Source: Curtobacterium sp. Leaf183
GTDB taxonomy: Bacteria; Actinomycetota; Actinomycetes; Actinomycetales; Microbacteriaceae
Length of the DNA stretch: 64,000 nt
Direction: 5' to 3'
Assembly (NCBI RefSeq): GCF_001424385.1
Contig: NZ_LMPO01000008.1
Span: 674,674-738,673, forward strand
A model generated the notes under the pieces. That model was not told the origin of the DNA and made no database searches. It saw only the letters and a program-made list of their open reading frames with translations. Within the stretch, counting starts at the first letter, position 1. Every line of letters begins with the position of its first letter. The position numbers were made by a program, and so were the translations under genes. This document shows positions 25,380 to 33,312 of the stretch, piece by piece.

Positions 25380-26251
25380 GCGCCCCGCAGGTCGACGGCT
25401 GGCGGCACGTCTCGTCCGGCAAGGTCCGCGAGCTCTACGTGCCGGCCGACACCGCCGACGTCGCCGGCGCCACCGAGCTGTTGCTCGTCGCCTCGGACCG
25501 GGTCAGCGCCTACGACTTCGCCCTCGAGCCGCCGATCCCGGGCAAGGGCGAGCTCCTGACCCGCCTGTCCCGGTTCTGGTTCACCCAGCTCGGGGACGTC
25601 CCCAACCACCTGCTCGGCCCGTCGGCCACCAGCACTCCGGTGCCGTCGTCCGTCGCGTCGCGAGCGATGCACGTCATGCCCCTGACGATGTTCCCCGTCG
25701 AGTGCGTCGTGCGCGGCTACCTGGTCGGCAGCGGCTGGGTCGAGTACCAGCAGTCGGGCAGCGTCTGCGGCGTCGAGCTGCCGTCGGGGCTGTCGAACGG
25801 CGACCGGCTGCCCGAACCGATCTACACCCCGGCGTACAAGGCGCCGCAGGGCGAGCACGACGAGAACATCTCCTACGAGCGCACCGAAGCGCTGGTGGGG
25901 CCCGACGTCGCGGCGACGCTCCGCGACCTCTCCCTGCACGTGTACTCGGAAGCCGCAGCGATCGCCCTGCAGCGCGGGGTCGTGATCGCGGACACGAAGT
26001 TCGAGTTCGGGCACGACCGCAGTGGCCAGATCCGCATCGGGGACGAAGTCCTCACGAGCGACTCGAGCCGCTACTGGGACGCCCGGGCCTCCGACGACGG
26101 CTCCCGCACGGACTCGTTCGACAAGCAGATCGTGCGCGACTGGCTCAGCGCCAACTGGGACAAGCAGGGCACGCCGCCGGTGCTGCCCGATGCGATCGTC
26201 GAGCGGACGGCGACGCGGTACCGCGAGCTGATCGAGCGCCTCGGCGCCTGA
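25376..26251 (+). CDS. purC: SAICAR synthase
   Basis: This enzyme catalyses ATP-dependent condensation of CAIR with aspartate to form SAICAR. The 291-residue protein shows SSGKVRELY near the start, LLVASDRVSAYDF, the ECVVRGYLVGSGW motif around residue 118, EPIYTPAYKAPQGEHDENIS, ADTKFEFG near 205, and EVLTSDSSRYW near 223. These are all standard purC signatures. ATG 25376 overlaps the purD stop. It converges on the GAF-PP2C gene, and an 8-bp palindrome (26245-26262) spans both stop codons and may act as a compact two-way terminator. Confidence 0.97.
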   Translation: MSAPQVDGWRHVSSGKVRELYVPADTADVAGATELLLVASDRVSAYDFALEPPIPGKGELLTRLSRFWFTQLGDVPNHLLGPSATSTPVPSSVASRAMHVMPLTMFPVECVVRGYLVGSGWVEYQQSGSVCGVELPSGLSNGDRLPEPIYTPAYKAPQGEHDENISYERTEALVGPDVAATLRDLSLHVYSEAAAIALQRGVVIADTKFEFGHDRSGQIRIGDEVLTSDSSRYWDARASDDGSRTDSFDKQIVRDWLSANWDKQGTPPVLPDAIVERTATRYRELIERLGA

Positions 26252-26255
26252 CCCG

Positions 26256-27461
26256 TCAGGCGGCGCGCTCGACCACCACGACGGTCAGGTCGTCGCCCGG
26301 GTCGTGCGAGGCAGCACGTGCCCGGATGCGGCCGAGGAACGTCCCGACGTCGGCGGAGTTCCGGTAGAGCCCGCCGAGCCGCGACAGTGACGCCAGCGTC
26401 GAGTCCCAGAGCTCGAGCGCCCCGTCGCTGACCACGATCAGGACGTCGCCGGGCTCGAGCTCGAGCGTCCCGGTCGTCCGCTCGAACCCCACCGGGTGCA
26501 GCCCGAGCGGCAGGTCGAGCGAGCGGTGGATCGTCTCGGTCCCGTCGTGGTGGAGCTGCAGCACCAGACCGTGCCCGGCGTCGATGAACTCGACGACACC
26601 GGTGGCGGGCTCGAGCACCCCGTGGAAGAGCGTGGCGAAGGACTCGGCGCGGCTGAGCTCGGGCGCGACCTGGGCCTCGACGGCCCCGAAGGCGTTGGGC
26701 GCGGTCGCAGCACCGCGGGCGAGCAGCGCCCCGCGGATGTTCGCGGCGAGGAGCCCGGCCGACATGCCCTTGCCCATCACGTCGGAGACCGTGACGTGCA
26801 GTCCGCGGTCGGAGACGTGCCAGTCGTGGAAGTCGCCGGAGACGACGCCGTGCGGGACCGACAGGCCCGTGATCCGGTACCCCGGCACGTCCACGGCACC
26901 CGGCTCGAGTCCGGCGAGCACCGAGCGCAGGCGGTCCTCGTCGGCGCCGGCGGCGAGCTCGCGTTCCGCCCAGATGCCGAGTTCCTGCAGCAGGGCGACG
27001 TCGTCGTCGTCGAGGGTGCGCGGCTGGGGGTCGATCAGGCACAGCGTGCCGACCTTGACGTGCTCGGCACCGAGCCGCAGCGGGACGCCGGCGTAGAAGC
27101 GGACGTTGGGGTCCTGGAGCACCATCGGCAGGTCGCGGAACCGCTCGTCGCGGAGCGCGTCCGGCACGAGCACCGGCCCGGGGCTGGCCAACGTGCGCCC
27201 GCAGAAGGTGTCCTCGAGCGGGATGACCGGGTCGAAGCGCTTGTCGCTCTGCTGCGACTTGATCGTCAGGTGGTCGTCCCCGGCCAGGTTGAGGAACGAG
27301 CCCGACACCCCGAAGGCCTCACGCGCGATGCGGGTGATCCGTTCGAAGCGTTCCTCGGCACCGCCCTGCACCACGTCGAGCGCCGCGAGCAGTGCCGCAC
27401 GCCGCGCGGCGTCCTGCCCGGGCGTGGTCGACTGCACGGTGCTCGCGGTCTCGGTAGCCAT
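26256..27461 (-). CDS. GAF-sensor PP2C/SpoIIE-type protein phosphatase
   Basis: This is a 401-residue cytoplasmic signalling protein. An N-terminal GAF domain (about residues 35-175, with DTFCGRTL and FYAGVPLRLGAEHVKVGTLC) precedes a SpoIIE/PP2C phosphatase domain (about 190-400). Metal-ligand motifs are visible as VSGDFHDWH, VSDVMGKGMSAGLLA, FIDAGHGL, VVSDGALE and GDDLTVVVV. Such proteins typically dephosphorylate anti-sigma-factor antagonists; no partner gene is in the window. ATG 27461 lies 6 nt after TAGCGT, so it is probably leaderless. Confidence 0.92.
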   Translation of the reverse strand: MATETASTVQSTTPGQDAARRAALLAALDVVQGGAEERFERITRIAREAFGVSGSFLNLAGDDHLTIKSQQSDKRFDPVIPLEDTFCGRTLASPGPVLVPDALRDERFRDLPMVLQDPNVRFYAGVPLRLGAEHVKVGTLCLIDPQPRTLDDDDVALLQELGIWAERELAAGADEDRLRSVLAGLEPGAVDVPGYRITGLSVPHGVVSGDFHDWHVSDRGLHVTVSDVMGKGMSAGLLAANIRGALLARGAATAPNAFGAVEAQVAPELSRAESFATLFHGVLEPATGVVEFIDAGHGLVLQLHHDGTETIHRSLDLPLGLHPVGFERTTGTLELEPGDVLIVVSDGALELWDSTLASLSRLGGLYRNSADVGTFLGRIRARAASHDPGDDLTVVVVERAA

Positions 27462-27573
27462 GGACCAACGCTAACGCGCCGACCGGACAGTGAGTGTCCC
27501 TCGTTCGGAGGACCAGGACCCCCAGTAGACGGGCCACTGACCTCGACGCCGGCCGGGCACCGGCCCGCCGCCC

Positions 27574-27601
27574 GTGACAGATGTCACGAAGGATCCGTGA
27601 C
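27574..27601. promoter_or_regulatory. Candidate operator GTGACAGATGTCAC upstream of the ABC operon
   Basis: GTGACA and TGTCAC (27574-27587) form a 6-bp dyad with a 2-nt centre, and a further GTGAC half-site lies at 27597. It sits 45-70 bp upstream of the ABC-transporter gene and could be the site of the response regulator encoded in the same operon. Confidence 0.5.
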
Positions 27602-27645
27602 GGACGCCCCATGGCCGAGGCGCCTCGCGACAGCACGCTGGGGTC

Positions 27646-28587
27646 ATGAACACACCAGCAGCCCGGGACGACGTCCCGGTCATCGAGCTCACCGGCCTGC
27701 GCAAGCGCTTCGGCGCCGTACCGGCCGTCGACGGCGTCGACCTGACGATCCGTCCGGGCGAGGTCGTCGCCCTCCTCGGCCCGAACGGCGCCGGCAAGAC
27801 CACGACGGTCGACCTGGTCCTGGGCCTGGCCACCCCGACCGCCGGGTCGGCGCGGCTGTTCGGCGCGGACCCGCGGCACGCCGTGGTCGCCGGGCGCGTC
27901 GGCGCGATGCTGCAGGGCGGCGCGCTGCTGCCCGACATGACGGTCCGCGAGGCCGTCGCCCTGGTGGCCGCAGCCCACCGCACGCCGATGCCCGTCGACG
28001 AGGCCCTCCGCCGCGCGCGCTGCACCGACATCGCCGGCCGCCGGGTCGCCAAGCTGTCCGGCGGCCAGCTCCAGCGGGCGCGGTTCGCCGTCGCCGTGGT
28101 CTCCGACCCGGACCTGCTGGTGCTGGACGAGCCGACGGCCGCGATGGACGTCGAGGCACGCCACACCTTCTGGTCGTCGATGCGCGAGTTCACGGACGCC
28201 GGCCGCACGGTGGTCTTCGCCACCCACTACCTCGACGAGGCCGACACGTTCGCGGACCGCATCGTCATCCTGCGCGCCGGTCGCGTCGTCGCCGACGGCA
28301 CCCCCGCCGAGGTGAAGGCGATCGCGGCCACCCGGACCATCCGGTTCCGCGGTGTCCCCGACAGCGAGCACGTCGCGCTGGGCGCGCTGCCCGGCACCGT
28401 CGGACTGGAGGCGCGGCACGGCTCCGTCACGCTGCGCACCGACGACTCGGACACCACGCTCCGCGCGCTGCTCACCGCGTTCCCCGCGGCCCACGACGTC
28501 GAGGTGGTCGCCTCGACCATGGACGACGCGTTCCTCGCCCTCACGGCGGACACCACGTCCGCCGACACGATCGGAGTCTCCGCATGA
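27646..28587 (+). CDS. ABC-2 type transporter ATP-binding protein
   Basis: This is the 313-residue ATPase subunit of an exporter. Walker A GPNGAGKT is at residues 45-52, the Q-loop region is AMLQGGALLPDMTVRE, the signature KLSGGQLQR is near 146, and Walker B LLVLDEPTAAMD is near 165. The H-loop is FATHYLDEAD. The C-terminal ~85 residues form the accessory domain common in drug/lipid exporters of the DrrA type. ATG 27646 follows CACGCT by 6 nt. The stop overlaps the permease start (ATGA). It is the first gene of a four-gene unit with the permease, histidine kinase and response regulator. Confidence 0.94.
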   Translation: MNTPAARDDVPVIELTGLRKRFGAVPAVDGVDLTIRPGEVVALLGPNGAGKTTTVDLVLGLATPTAGSARLFGADPRHAVVAGRVGAMLQGGALLPDMTVREAVALVAAAHRTPMPVDEALRRARCTDIAGRRVAKLSGGQLQRARFAVAVVSDPDLLVLDEPTAAMDVEARHTFWSSMREFTDAGRTVVFATHYLDEADTFADRIVILRAGRVVADGTPAEVKAIAATRTIRFRGVPDSEHVALGALPGTVGLEARHGSVTLRTDDSDTTLRALLTAFPAAHDVEVVASTMDDAFLALTADTTSADTIGVSA

Positions 28588-29408
28588 CCACGACCACCAC
28601 GACCACCGCGACCACCGTCGCCACGACAGCGCGCCCGCTCGACACCGTCCTCGGCGGCGGTCGACTGCCGCTCCGGTACGTCCTGCTCGAGACGAAGCGC
28701 CAGCTCCGCAACGTCCGCGCGATGGTGTTCACCTTCGCCGTCCCGGTCGTGATGCTGCTGGTGTTCGGCGCGGCCTACGGGTCGCAGCAGGACCCCACGA
28801 CGCACCTGCAGTACCTGGTCGTGACGACCCTGCAGATGGCGTCGTACGGCGCGATGATGGCCGCACTGAGCCAGGCCTTCGCGATCGTCAACGAGCGGTC
28901 CCTCGGCTGGAACCGGCAGCTCCGCGTCACGCCGCTGTCCGGGTGGGCCTTCCTGGTGTCCAAGGTCGTCGCCGCCATGGCGTTCGCGGCGATGTCGATC
29001 GCGGTCACGGTCGTCGTGGCGGTCCTCGCGCTGCATGCCTCGCTCGACGCCGGGCACTGGGCGGCGGCCGCGTTCGGCATCTGGTGCGGGGTCGTGCCCT
29101 TCGCGCTCATCGCGGTCCTGATCGGGCAGTTCGCGAAGCCCGCCTTCGCCCAGCCCCTGTTCATGGTCGTGTTCATGGGGCTGGCGATCCTCGGCGGGCT
29201 GTGGGTCCCGCTGTCGATCATGCCCGCGTGGATGGCGGACGTCGCGCACCTGCTGCCGTCGTACTGGCTCAACCGGATCGGGCAGATGGGTGCCGGCGCC
29301 ACCGGGACGAGCGGCATGCTCGAGCCCGCGCTGGTGCTGACGGGCTGGGCGGTGGCCCTCGGCGCGGTGATCGTCTGGCGCTACCGCCGCGACGCGGCAC
29401 GCCAGTGA
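28584..29408 (+). CDS. ABC-2 type transporter permease
   Basis: This is the 274-residue membrane subunit of the exporter. A Thr-rich N-terminus (seven consecutive Thr residues) precedes six TM helices. The ABC2-type motif LGWNRQLRVTPLSGWAFLVS is near residue 110 and GLAILGGLWVPLSIMPAWM is near 200, where this family has its conserved Pro-rich loop. ATG 28584 overlaps the ATPase stop, so both subunits should be made together. The exported compound is unknown. Confidence 0.92.
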   Translation: MTTTTTTTATTVATTARPLDTVLGGGRLPLRYVLLETKRQLRNVRAMVFTFAVPVVMLLVFGAAYGSQQDPTTHLQYLVVTTLQMASYGAMMAALSQAFAIVNERSLGWNRQLRVTPLSGWAFLVSKVVAAMAFAAMSIAVTVVVAVLALHASLDAGHWAAAAFGIWCGVVPFALIAVLIGQFAKPAFAQPLFMVVFMGLAILGGLWVPLSIMPAWMADVAHLLPSYWLNRIGQMGAGATGTSGMLEPALVLTGWAVALGAVIVWRYRRDAARQ

Positions 29409-29431
29409 CCGACGGCCCTACACTCGCCCAC

Positions 29432-30637
29432 GTGGACGACGTGTCGAGCGTGCGGGAGGCCCCACGGGCCTCCCGTCCGTCGCGCTCCCGGTCGTTCCCG
29501 TGGGCCGCCGCGCCCAGCAACGACGCCGCGGAGATCGCGCAGGCGCGACGCCGCTGGTACGGCGGGGCGGTGTTCGGGCTGCTGTGGCAGTCGTTGCTGC
29601 TCATCGCCCTGTGGACGGACGGCGGGTCGTTCCGGGACCACCTGACCGCCACGGCGTCGCTCGCGCTGGTCTACGCGTTCTTCATGGTGGCGCCCGAGCT
29701 GATGTGGCGCCGGGCCCTGGTCGGACGCGTCGTCGTCATCGGGTTCTTCGCGCTCTGCTCCGGGCTGCTGCTCGCCGTCATCGGGCCGCTCGCGGTGTGG
29801 TCGTGGCTGCTCCTGGTGTCCCTGTCGGGCTTCGTCGCGGCGCGGCTCTGGGTGGCGATGGCCGTCACCGGGCTCACCGTCGCCGGACAGCTCGCCGTCG
29901 CCGCCGTCATCGGCTGGGACACCGCGTCGGCCTCGGGGATCCTGTTCGCCCCGCTCATCACGATCTCCGTCGGCGCCTCGATGGTGTTCTTCGGACGCCA
30001 GCGCGAGGCCGAGGACCGGTTGGGGGTCGCGCAGGACGAGATCACGCGGCTGGCCGTGGTCGAAGAACGCGCACGCTTCTCGCGGGACCTGCACGACGTC
30101 CTCGGGCACTCGCTGACCGTCGTCACGATGAAGTCCGAGCTCGCCGCACGCCTGGTCGACAGCGACCCCGTGCGGGCGAAGGCCGAGATGCAGGACGTCG
30201 AGCGGCTGGCGCGCGAGGCGCTGCAGGGGCTCCGCCAGGCCGTGAGCGGGTACCGCGAGGCCTCGCTCGACGCCGAGCTGCTGTCCGCCCGGGCCGCGCT
30301 GTCGGCCGCGCAGATCGCGGCGGAGCTGCCCGCGTCCGGGGACGCCGCCGCGGCCGACGCGCGCAGCCTGTTCGCCTGGGTGCTGCGCGAGGGCGTCACG
30401 AACGTCCTCCGCCACGCGGGGGCCTCGGCCGTCCGGATCACGATCAGCCGCACCGCACTGACTGTCGAGGACGACGGCACCGGGTCGCTCGACGGGCCGG
30501 CGGTCGGCACGCCCGTGTTCGGCGGCAACGGGCTGCGCGGCCTCCGGGAACGGGCCGACGCCGTCGGGGCCACCCTCGCCACGGGCACCAGTGACCTGGG
30601 CGGGTTCCTGCTGCGGGTGGAACGAGGACGACGGTGA
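29432..30637 (+). CDS. Sensor histidine kinase (HisKA_3, DesK-like)
   Basis: This membrane kinase has about five to six TM helices in the first ~185 residues. A HisKA_3 dimerisation helix carries the phospho-acceptor His221 in RFSRDLHDVLGHSLTVV, and a HATPase domain shows LREGVTNVLRHAGAS and GGNGLRGLRERAD. The short or absent extracytoplasmic domain suggests membrane-state sensing, as in DesK. Two starts compete. GTG 29405 overlaps the permease stop, while GTG 29432 (used here, 401 residues) lies 7 nt after TACACT (29419-29424), which would give the kinase its own leaderless promoter. The stop overlaps the response regulator start. Confidence 0.92.
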   Translation: MDDVSSVREAPRASRPSRSRSFPWAAAPSNDAAEIAQARRRWYGGAVFGLLWQSLLLIALWTDGGSFRDHLTATASLALVYAFFMVAPELMWRRALVGRVVVIGFFALCSGLLLAVIGPLAVWSWLLLVSLSGFVAARLWVAMAVTGLTVAGQLAVAAVIGWDTASASGILFAPLITISVGASMVFFGRQREAEDRLGVAQDEITRLAVVEERARFSRDLHDVLGHSLTVVTMKSELAARLVDSDPVRAKAEMQDVERLAREALQGLRQAVSGYREASLDAELLSARAALSAAQIAAELPASGDAAAADARSLFAWVLREGVTNVLRHAGASAVRITISRTALTVEDDGTGSLDGPAVGTPVFGGNGLRGLRERADAVGATLATGTSDLGGFLLRVERGRR

Positions 30638-31260
30638 CCGAGGCCATCCGCGTGCTGATCGCCGACGACCAGGCCCTCGTCCGCGGTGCGCTGGCGTCGC
30701 TGCTGTCGCTCGAGCGGGACATCGACGTCGTCGCCCAGGTCGCGCGCGGGGACGAAGTGCTCGACGCCGCACGGTCGAGCGGCGCGACCGTGGCGCTGCT
30801 CGACGTCGAGATGCCCGGGGCCGACGGGCTCACGGCCGCGGCGCAGCTCGCCGCCTCGCTGCCGGCGTGCCGGTCGCTCATCGTGACGACGTTCGGGCGA
30901 CCCGGGTACCTGCGGCGCGCACTGGAGTCCGGGGCAGCCGGGTTCGTCGTCAAGGACACGCCGGCGGAACAGCTCGCCGACGCCGTCCGCCGTGTCGCGT
31001 CCGGGCTGCGCGTGGTCGACCCGGTCCTGGCAGCCGAGTCGCTCGCCGCGGGGCCGTCACCGCTGACCAAGCGTGAGACGGACGCGCTCATCGCCTTCCG
31101 GACGGCCCCGACCGTGGCGGGTGTCGCGGCCGCGCTGCACCTGTCCGAGGGCACCGTGCGGAACCACCTGTCCGCGGCGATCGGCAAGACCGCGTCGCGG
31201 AACGCCACCGAGGCGCTGCGCGTGGCCGCCGACAACGGGTGGCTGCTCGGGTCCGCGTAG
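30634..31260 (+). CDS. NarL/DesR-type response regulator
   Basis: This is a 208-residue regulator. The receiver domain has acidic pocket residues in LIADDQ, the phospho-acceptor Asp57 in LLDVEMPG, and Lys in FVVKDTP. The C-terminal LuxR helix-turn-helix (about 140-200) reads LTKRETDALIAF ... VAAALHLSEGTVRNHLSAAI. GTG 30634 overlaps the kinase stop (GTGA). It completes a self-contained ABC transporter-two-component operon and probably controls that operon through the upstream GTGACA-TGTCAC dyad. Confidence 0.95.
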   Translation: MTEAIRVLIADDQALVRGALASLLSLERDIDVVAQVARGDEVLDAARSSGATVALLDVEMPGADGLTAAAQLAASLPACRSLIVTTFGRPGYLRRALESGAAGFVVKDTPAEQLADAVRRVASGLRVVDPVLAAESLAAGPSPLTKRETDALIAFRTAPTVAGVAAALHLSEGTVRNHLSAAIGKTASRNATEALRVAADNGWLLGSA

Positions 31261-31263
31261 GCT
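31258..31263 (+). promoter_or_regulatory. -10 box overlapping the response-regulator stop codon
   Basis: TAGGCT starts with the TAG stop of the response regulator and ends 6 nt before GTG 31270 of the next gene, giving a leaderless promoter built into the end of the operon. Confidence 0.65.
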
Positions 31264-31269
31264 TGTGGG

Positions 31270-31590
31270 GTGTTCCGTCGCCCCGCCACCGCCCTCGTCG
31301 TCGGACTCGCCGCAGCCCTGGTCCTGACCGGTTGCAAGGCCCAGGACTCCACCGGGCGGATCGCCGTGACCGTCTCGCCGAACGAGGCCGAGCAGTCCTA
31401 CTTCGTCGAGGTCCTCGTGCCGAACGGACGCACCGCCGCGCACCAGAAGGCGTTCCCCGGGGACACCCTCGAGTTCGCCGGGGTCGCCGTGGGCAAGGTC
31501 CGGGTCCGCGCGGACGGGCTCTGCGCGCAGTCGACCACGATCCTGAGCGGGCAGGTCACCGACGTGACGCTGTCGTCCACCGGCTGCTGA
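31270..31590 (+). CDS. Small lipoprotein
   Basis: This 106-residue exported lipoprotein has a signal peptide MFRRPATALVVGLAAALVL and lipobox LTGC (lipidated Cys22). The mature part is a small beta-rich domain containing two further cysteines (in GLCAQS and the terminal STGC), which could form a disulphide. I do not recognise the family. GTG 31270 follows the -10 box TAGGCT by 6 nt. Although it adjoins the two-component operon, it probably has its own transcript. Confidence 0.82.
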   Translation: MFRRPATALVVGLAAALVLTGCKAQDSTGRIAVTVSPNEAEQSYFVEVLVPNGRTAAHQKAFPGDTLEFAGVAVGKVRVRADGLCAQSTTILSGQVTDVTLSSTGC

Positions 31591-31895
31591 CCGGCGCGGG
31601 CGGCGCTTCGCGCACCGTGCGCCGTTGATGCGCCGTGCCCGCCTGACCGCCCCGTGCGCGGTTGTTGCCCCGCACCACGCGGTCAACCTCGCACCACGCG
31701 CCGACGGCCGCAACCTCGCACCGTGCGAGGTTAGTCCGCCGTGCGCGGTTAGTCCGCCGTGCCCGCCTGACCGCCCCGTGCGCGGTTGTTGCCCCGCACC
31801 ACGCGGTCAACACCGCACCACGCGCGCCGACGCCCGCAACCTCGCACCGTGCGCGCCCGGCGCCGCAAGCTCGCACCGTGCGCGGTTGCGGCCGC
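31591..31895. repeat. 57-bp direct repeats and GTGCGAGG palindromes
   Basis: This convergent spacer of 305 bases contains no supported gene. A 57-bp segment is present twice without mismatch (31631-31687 and 31755-31811), and similarity continues for another ~45 bp beyond each copy. Between them lies the near-perfect dyad AACCTCGCAC-C-GTGCGAGGTT. The words CGCACCACGCGGTCAAC, CTCGCACCGTGCG and GTGCGCGGTT recur. The same vocabulary occurs at 15.52-15.67 kb. Confidence 0.88.
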
Positions 31896-32420
31896 TCAGT
31901 GCGTCAGGAGCACCTTCACGAGACCGATGACGAACGCGACCGCCGCCAGCACGATCCCGCCCCACAGCGCCGGGAACGTCGGCTTCTGCCCGCTGAACCG
32001 CTGCATGAACACGCCGACCAGCCCGATGCGGACGACCAGGATCACGAGCGCAGCCGTCTGCGCCCAGGGCGCCGGGAGCCACCCGACCCACGCCACCGCG
32101 TAGAGCACCGCGGGGATGAGGCCCGAGGTCGCGATCGGGTTGGCGTTCCGGGCGATGGTCGCGGCGGACTCGCGGCGCGCGGCGTCGGTGGCGTCCTGCT
32201 CGCCGACGCCGTGCGCCACGAGGTGCGCGAGCACGTGCGCCGCGTAGGTCAGCACCGCGGTGCCGAGCACGGCCCAGACCGCCGAGCCGTGCTCGATGGC
32301 GCGCGGGTCGACGGCGATCGCGGCGGCGAGCACCGTGATGTTGCCGTACACGTACGAGGACAGCCGGTCGCGGACGTGCTCGACGGCGATGGCGTCCGGA
32401 GCGGGACGGGAGCGGGCCAT
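31896..32420 (-). CDS. Integral membrane protein
   Basis: This 174-residue protein has four to five TM helices. An N-terminal amphipathic segment (DAIAVEHVRDRLSSYVYGN) is followed by hydrophobic stretches at about 28-40, 48-72, 95-115, 122-140 and 148-172. His residues occur in AAHVLAHLVAHGVGE. The function is not recognised. ATG 32420 follows CAGGAT by 6 nt, suggesting a leaderless start. It diverges from the SDR gene with 69 bp between the starts. Confidence 0.75.
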   Translation of the reverse strand: MARSRPAPDAIAVEHVRDRLSSYVYGNITVLAAAIAVDPRAIEHGSAVWAVLGTAVLTYAAHVLAHLVAHGVGEQDATDAARRESAATIARNANPIATSGLIPAVLYAVAWVGWLPAPWAQTAALVILVVRIGLVGVFMQRFSGQKPTFPALWGGIVLAAVAFVIGLVKVLLTH

Positions 32421-32489
32421 CCGCCCATCCTGCCCTGTGCGAGGCTTGGTGGGTCGACGCACCGGAGCGCCGGACAGGAGGCCCGCAGC

Positions 32490-33266
32490 ATGTCCCACAG
32501 ACCCCTCGCCCTGGTCACGGGTGTCGGCCGCAGAGCCGGCATCGGCGCCGCGATCGCGTCGCGTCTCGCGACGGACGGCTGGGACCTCGCGCTGTCGTGG
32601 TGGAGCCCGTACGACGAGCGGGTGCACGGTGGGGCCGATCCGGACGGCATCGACTCCGTCGTCGCCGAGTGCGAGCACGCGGGCGCACGCGTGTCGCGGC
32701 TCCCGGTCGACCTGGCCGACCCCGCGCAGGCGGCCGCACTCGTCGGCCGCGCCGAGGAGGACGCGGGCGCCCCCGTGACCGCGATCGTGATGTCGCACTG
32801 CGAGTCGGTCGCCTCGGACTTCGCCACGACGACGCTCGAGTCGTTCGACCGGCACATGGCGGTGAACGTCCGTGCTCCGTTCCTGCTCGTGCAGGCGTAC
32901 GCGGCACGACTCCGGGCCGGGGCGGACGCACCGATCGACCGCCGTCGGGTGGTCGCCCTGACCAGCGACCACGTCGGCTTCAACCTGCCGTACGGCACCA
33001 GCAAGGGCGCACTCGACCGACTGGTCATCTGGGCAGCGCAGGAGCTCGGCGACCTCCGGGTGAGTGCGAACCTGGTCAGTCCCGGGCCGAACGACACCGG
33101 GTGGATGACCGACGCGATCCGGCAGTCCGCTGCGGACCAGACACCGCTCGGACGGCCGTCGTTGCCGTCCGACACCGCCGCGCTGGTCGGGTTCCTGCTC
33201 GGGCCGGACGGCGGCTGGGTGAACGGGCAGCTGCTGAAGTCGGACGGCGGGTTCAGCGCCCGCTGA
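32490..33266 (+). CDS. SDR-family oxidoreductase
   Basis: This 258-residue NAD(P)-dependent dehydrogenase/reductase has a coenzyme loop TGVGRRAGIG near residue 10, an NVRAP element near 128, a catalytic Ser region VVALTSDH, and YGTSK as the Tyr/Lys pair near 170. The unusual loop wording (TGVGRRAGIGAAIA) resembles the group of SDRs related to aminoglycoside 3-N-acetyl-adjacent reductases; the substrate is unknown. ATG 32490 has CAGGAGG upstream. The VOC-family gene follows after a 46-bp spacer holding a large palindrome. Confidence 0.9.
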   Translation: MSHRPLALVTGVGRRAGIGAAIASRLATDGWDLALSWWSPYDERVHGGADPDGIDSVVAECEHAGARVSRLPVDLADPAQAAALVGRAEEDAGAPVTAIVMSHCESVASDFATTTLESFDRHMAVNVRAPFLLVQAYAARLRAGADAPIDRRRVVALTSDHVGFNLPYGTSKGALDRLVIWAAQELGDLRVSANLVSPGPNDTGWMTDAIRQSAADQTPLGRPSLPSDTAALVGFLLGPDGGWVNGQLLKSDGGFSAR

Positions 33267-33269
33267 GGT

Positions 33270-33306
33270 CGATTTAGTTGACGCGTCAACCAAATCGGCG
33301 CACACT
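33270..33306 (+). promoter_or_regulatory. 28-bp palindromic operator over the -35 of the VOC gene
   Basis: The arms at 33270-33283 and 33284-33297 are 14 nt each with one mismatch and centre on GTTGACGCGTCAAC. The -35 box TTGACG is part of the palindrome, with CACACT (33301-33306) 17 bp downstream and ATG 33313 6 nt after that. A bound dimer would block the promoter; the symmetry suits a MarR- or TetR-type repressor encoded elsewhere. Confidence 0.8.
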
Positions 33307-33312
33307 GGGGTC

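Noticed and set aside
28352-29404. N-terminal extension of the histidine kinase
   Set aside because: The open frame upstream overlaps the ABC genes in another frame and has Arg/His-rich shadow composition; the GTG 29405 or 29432 start fits operon structure.
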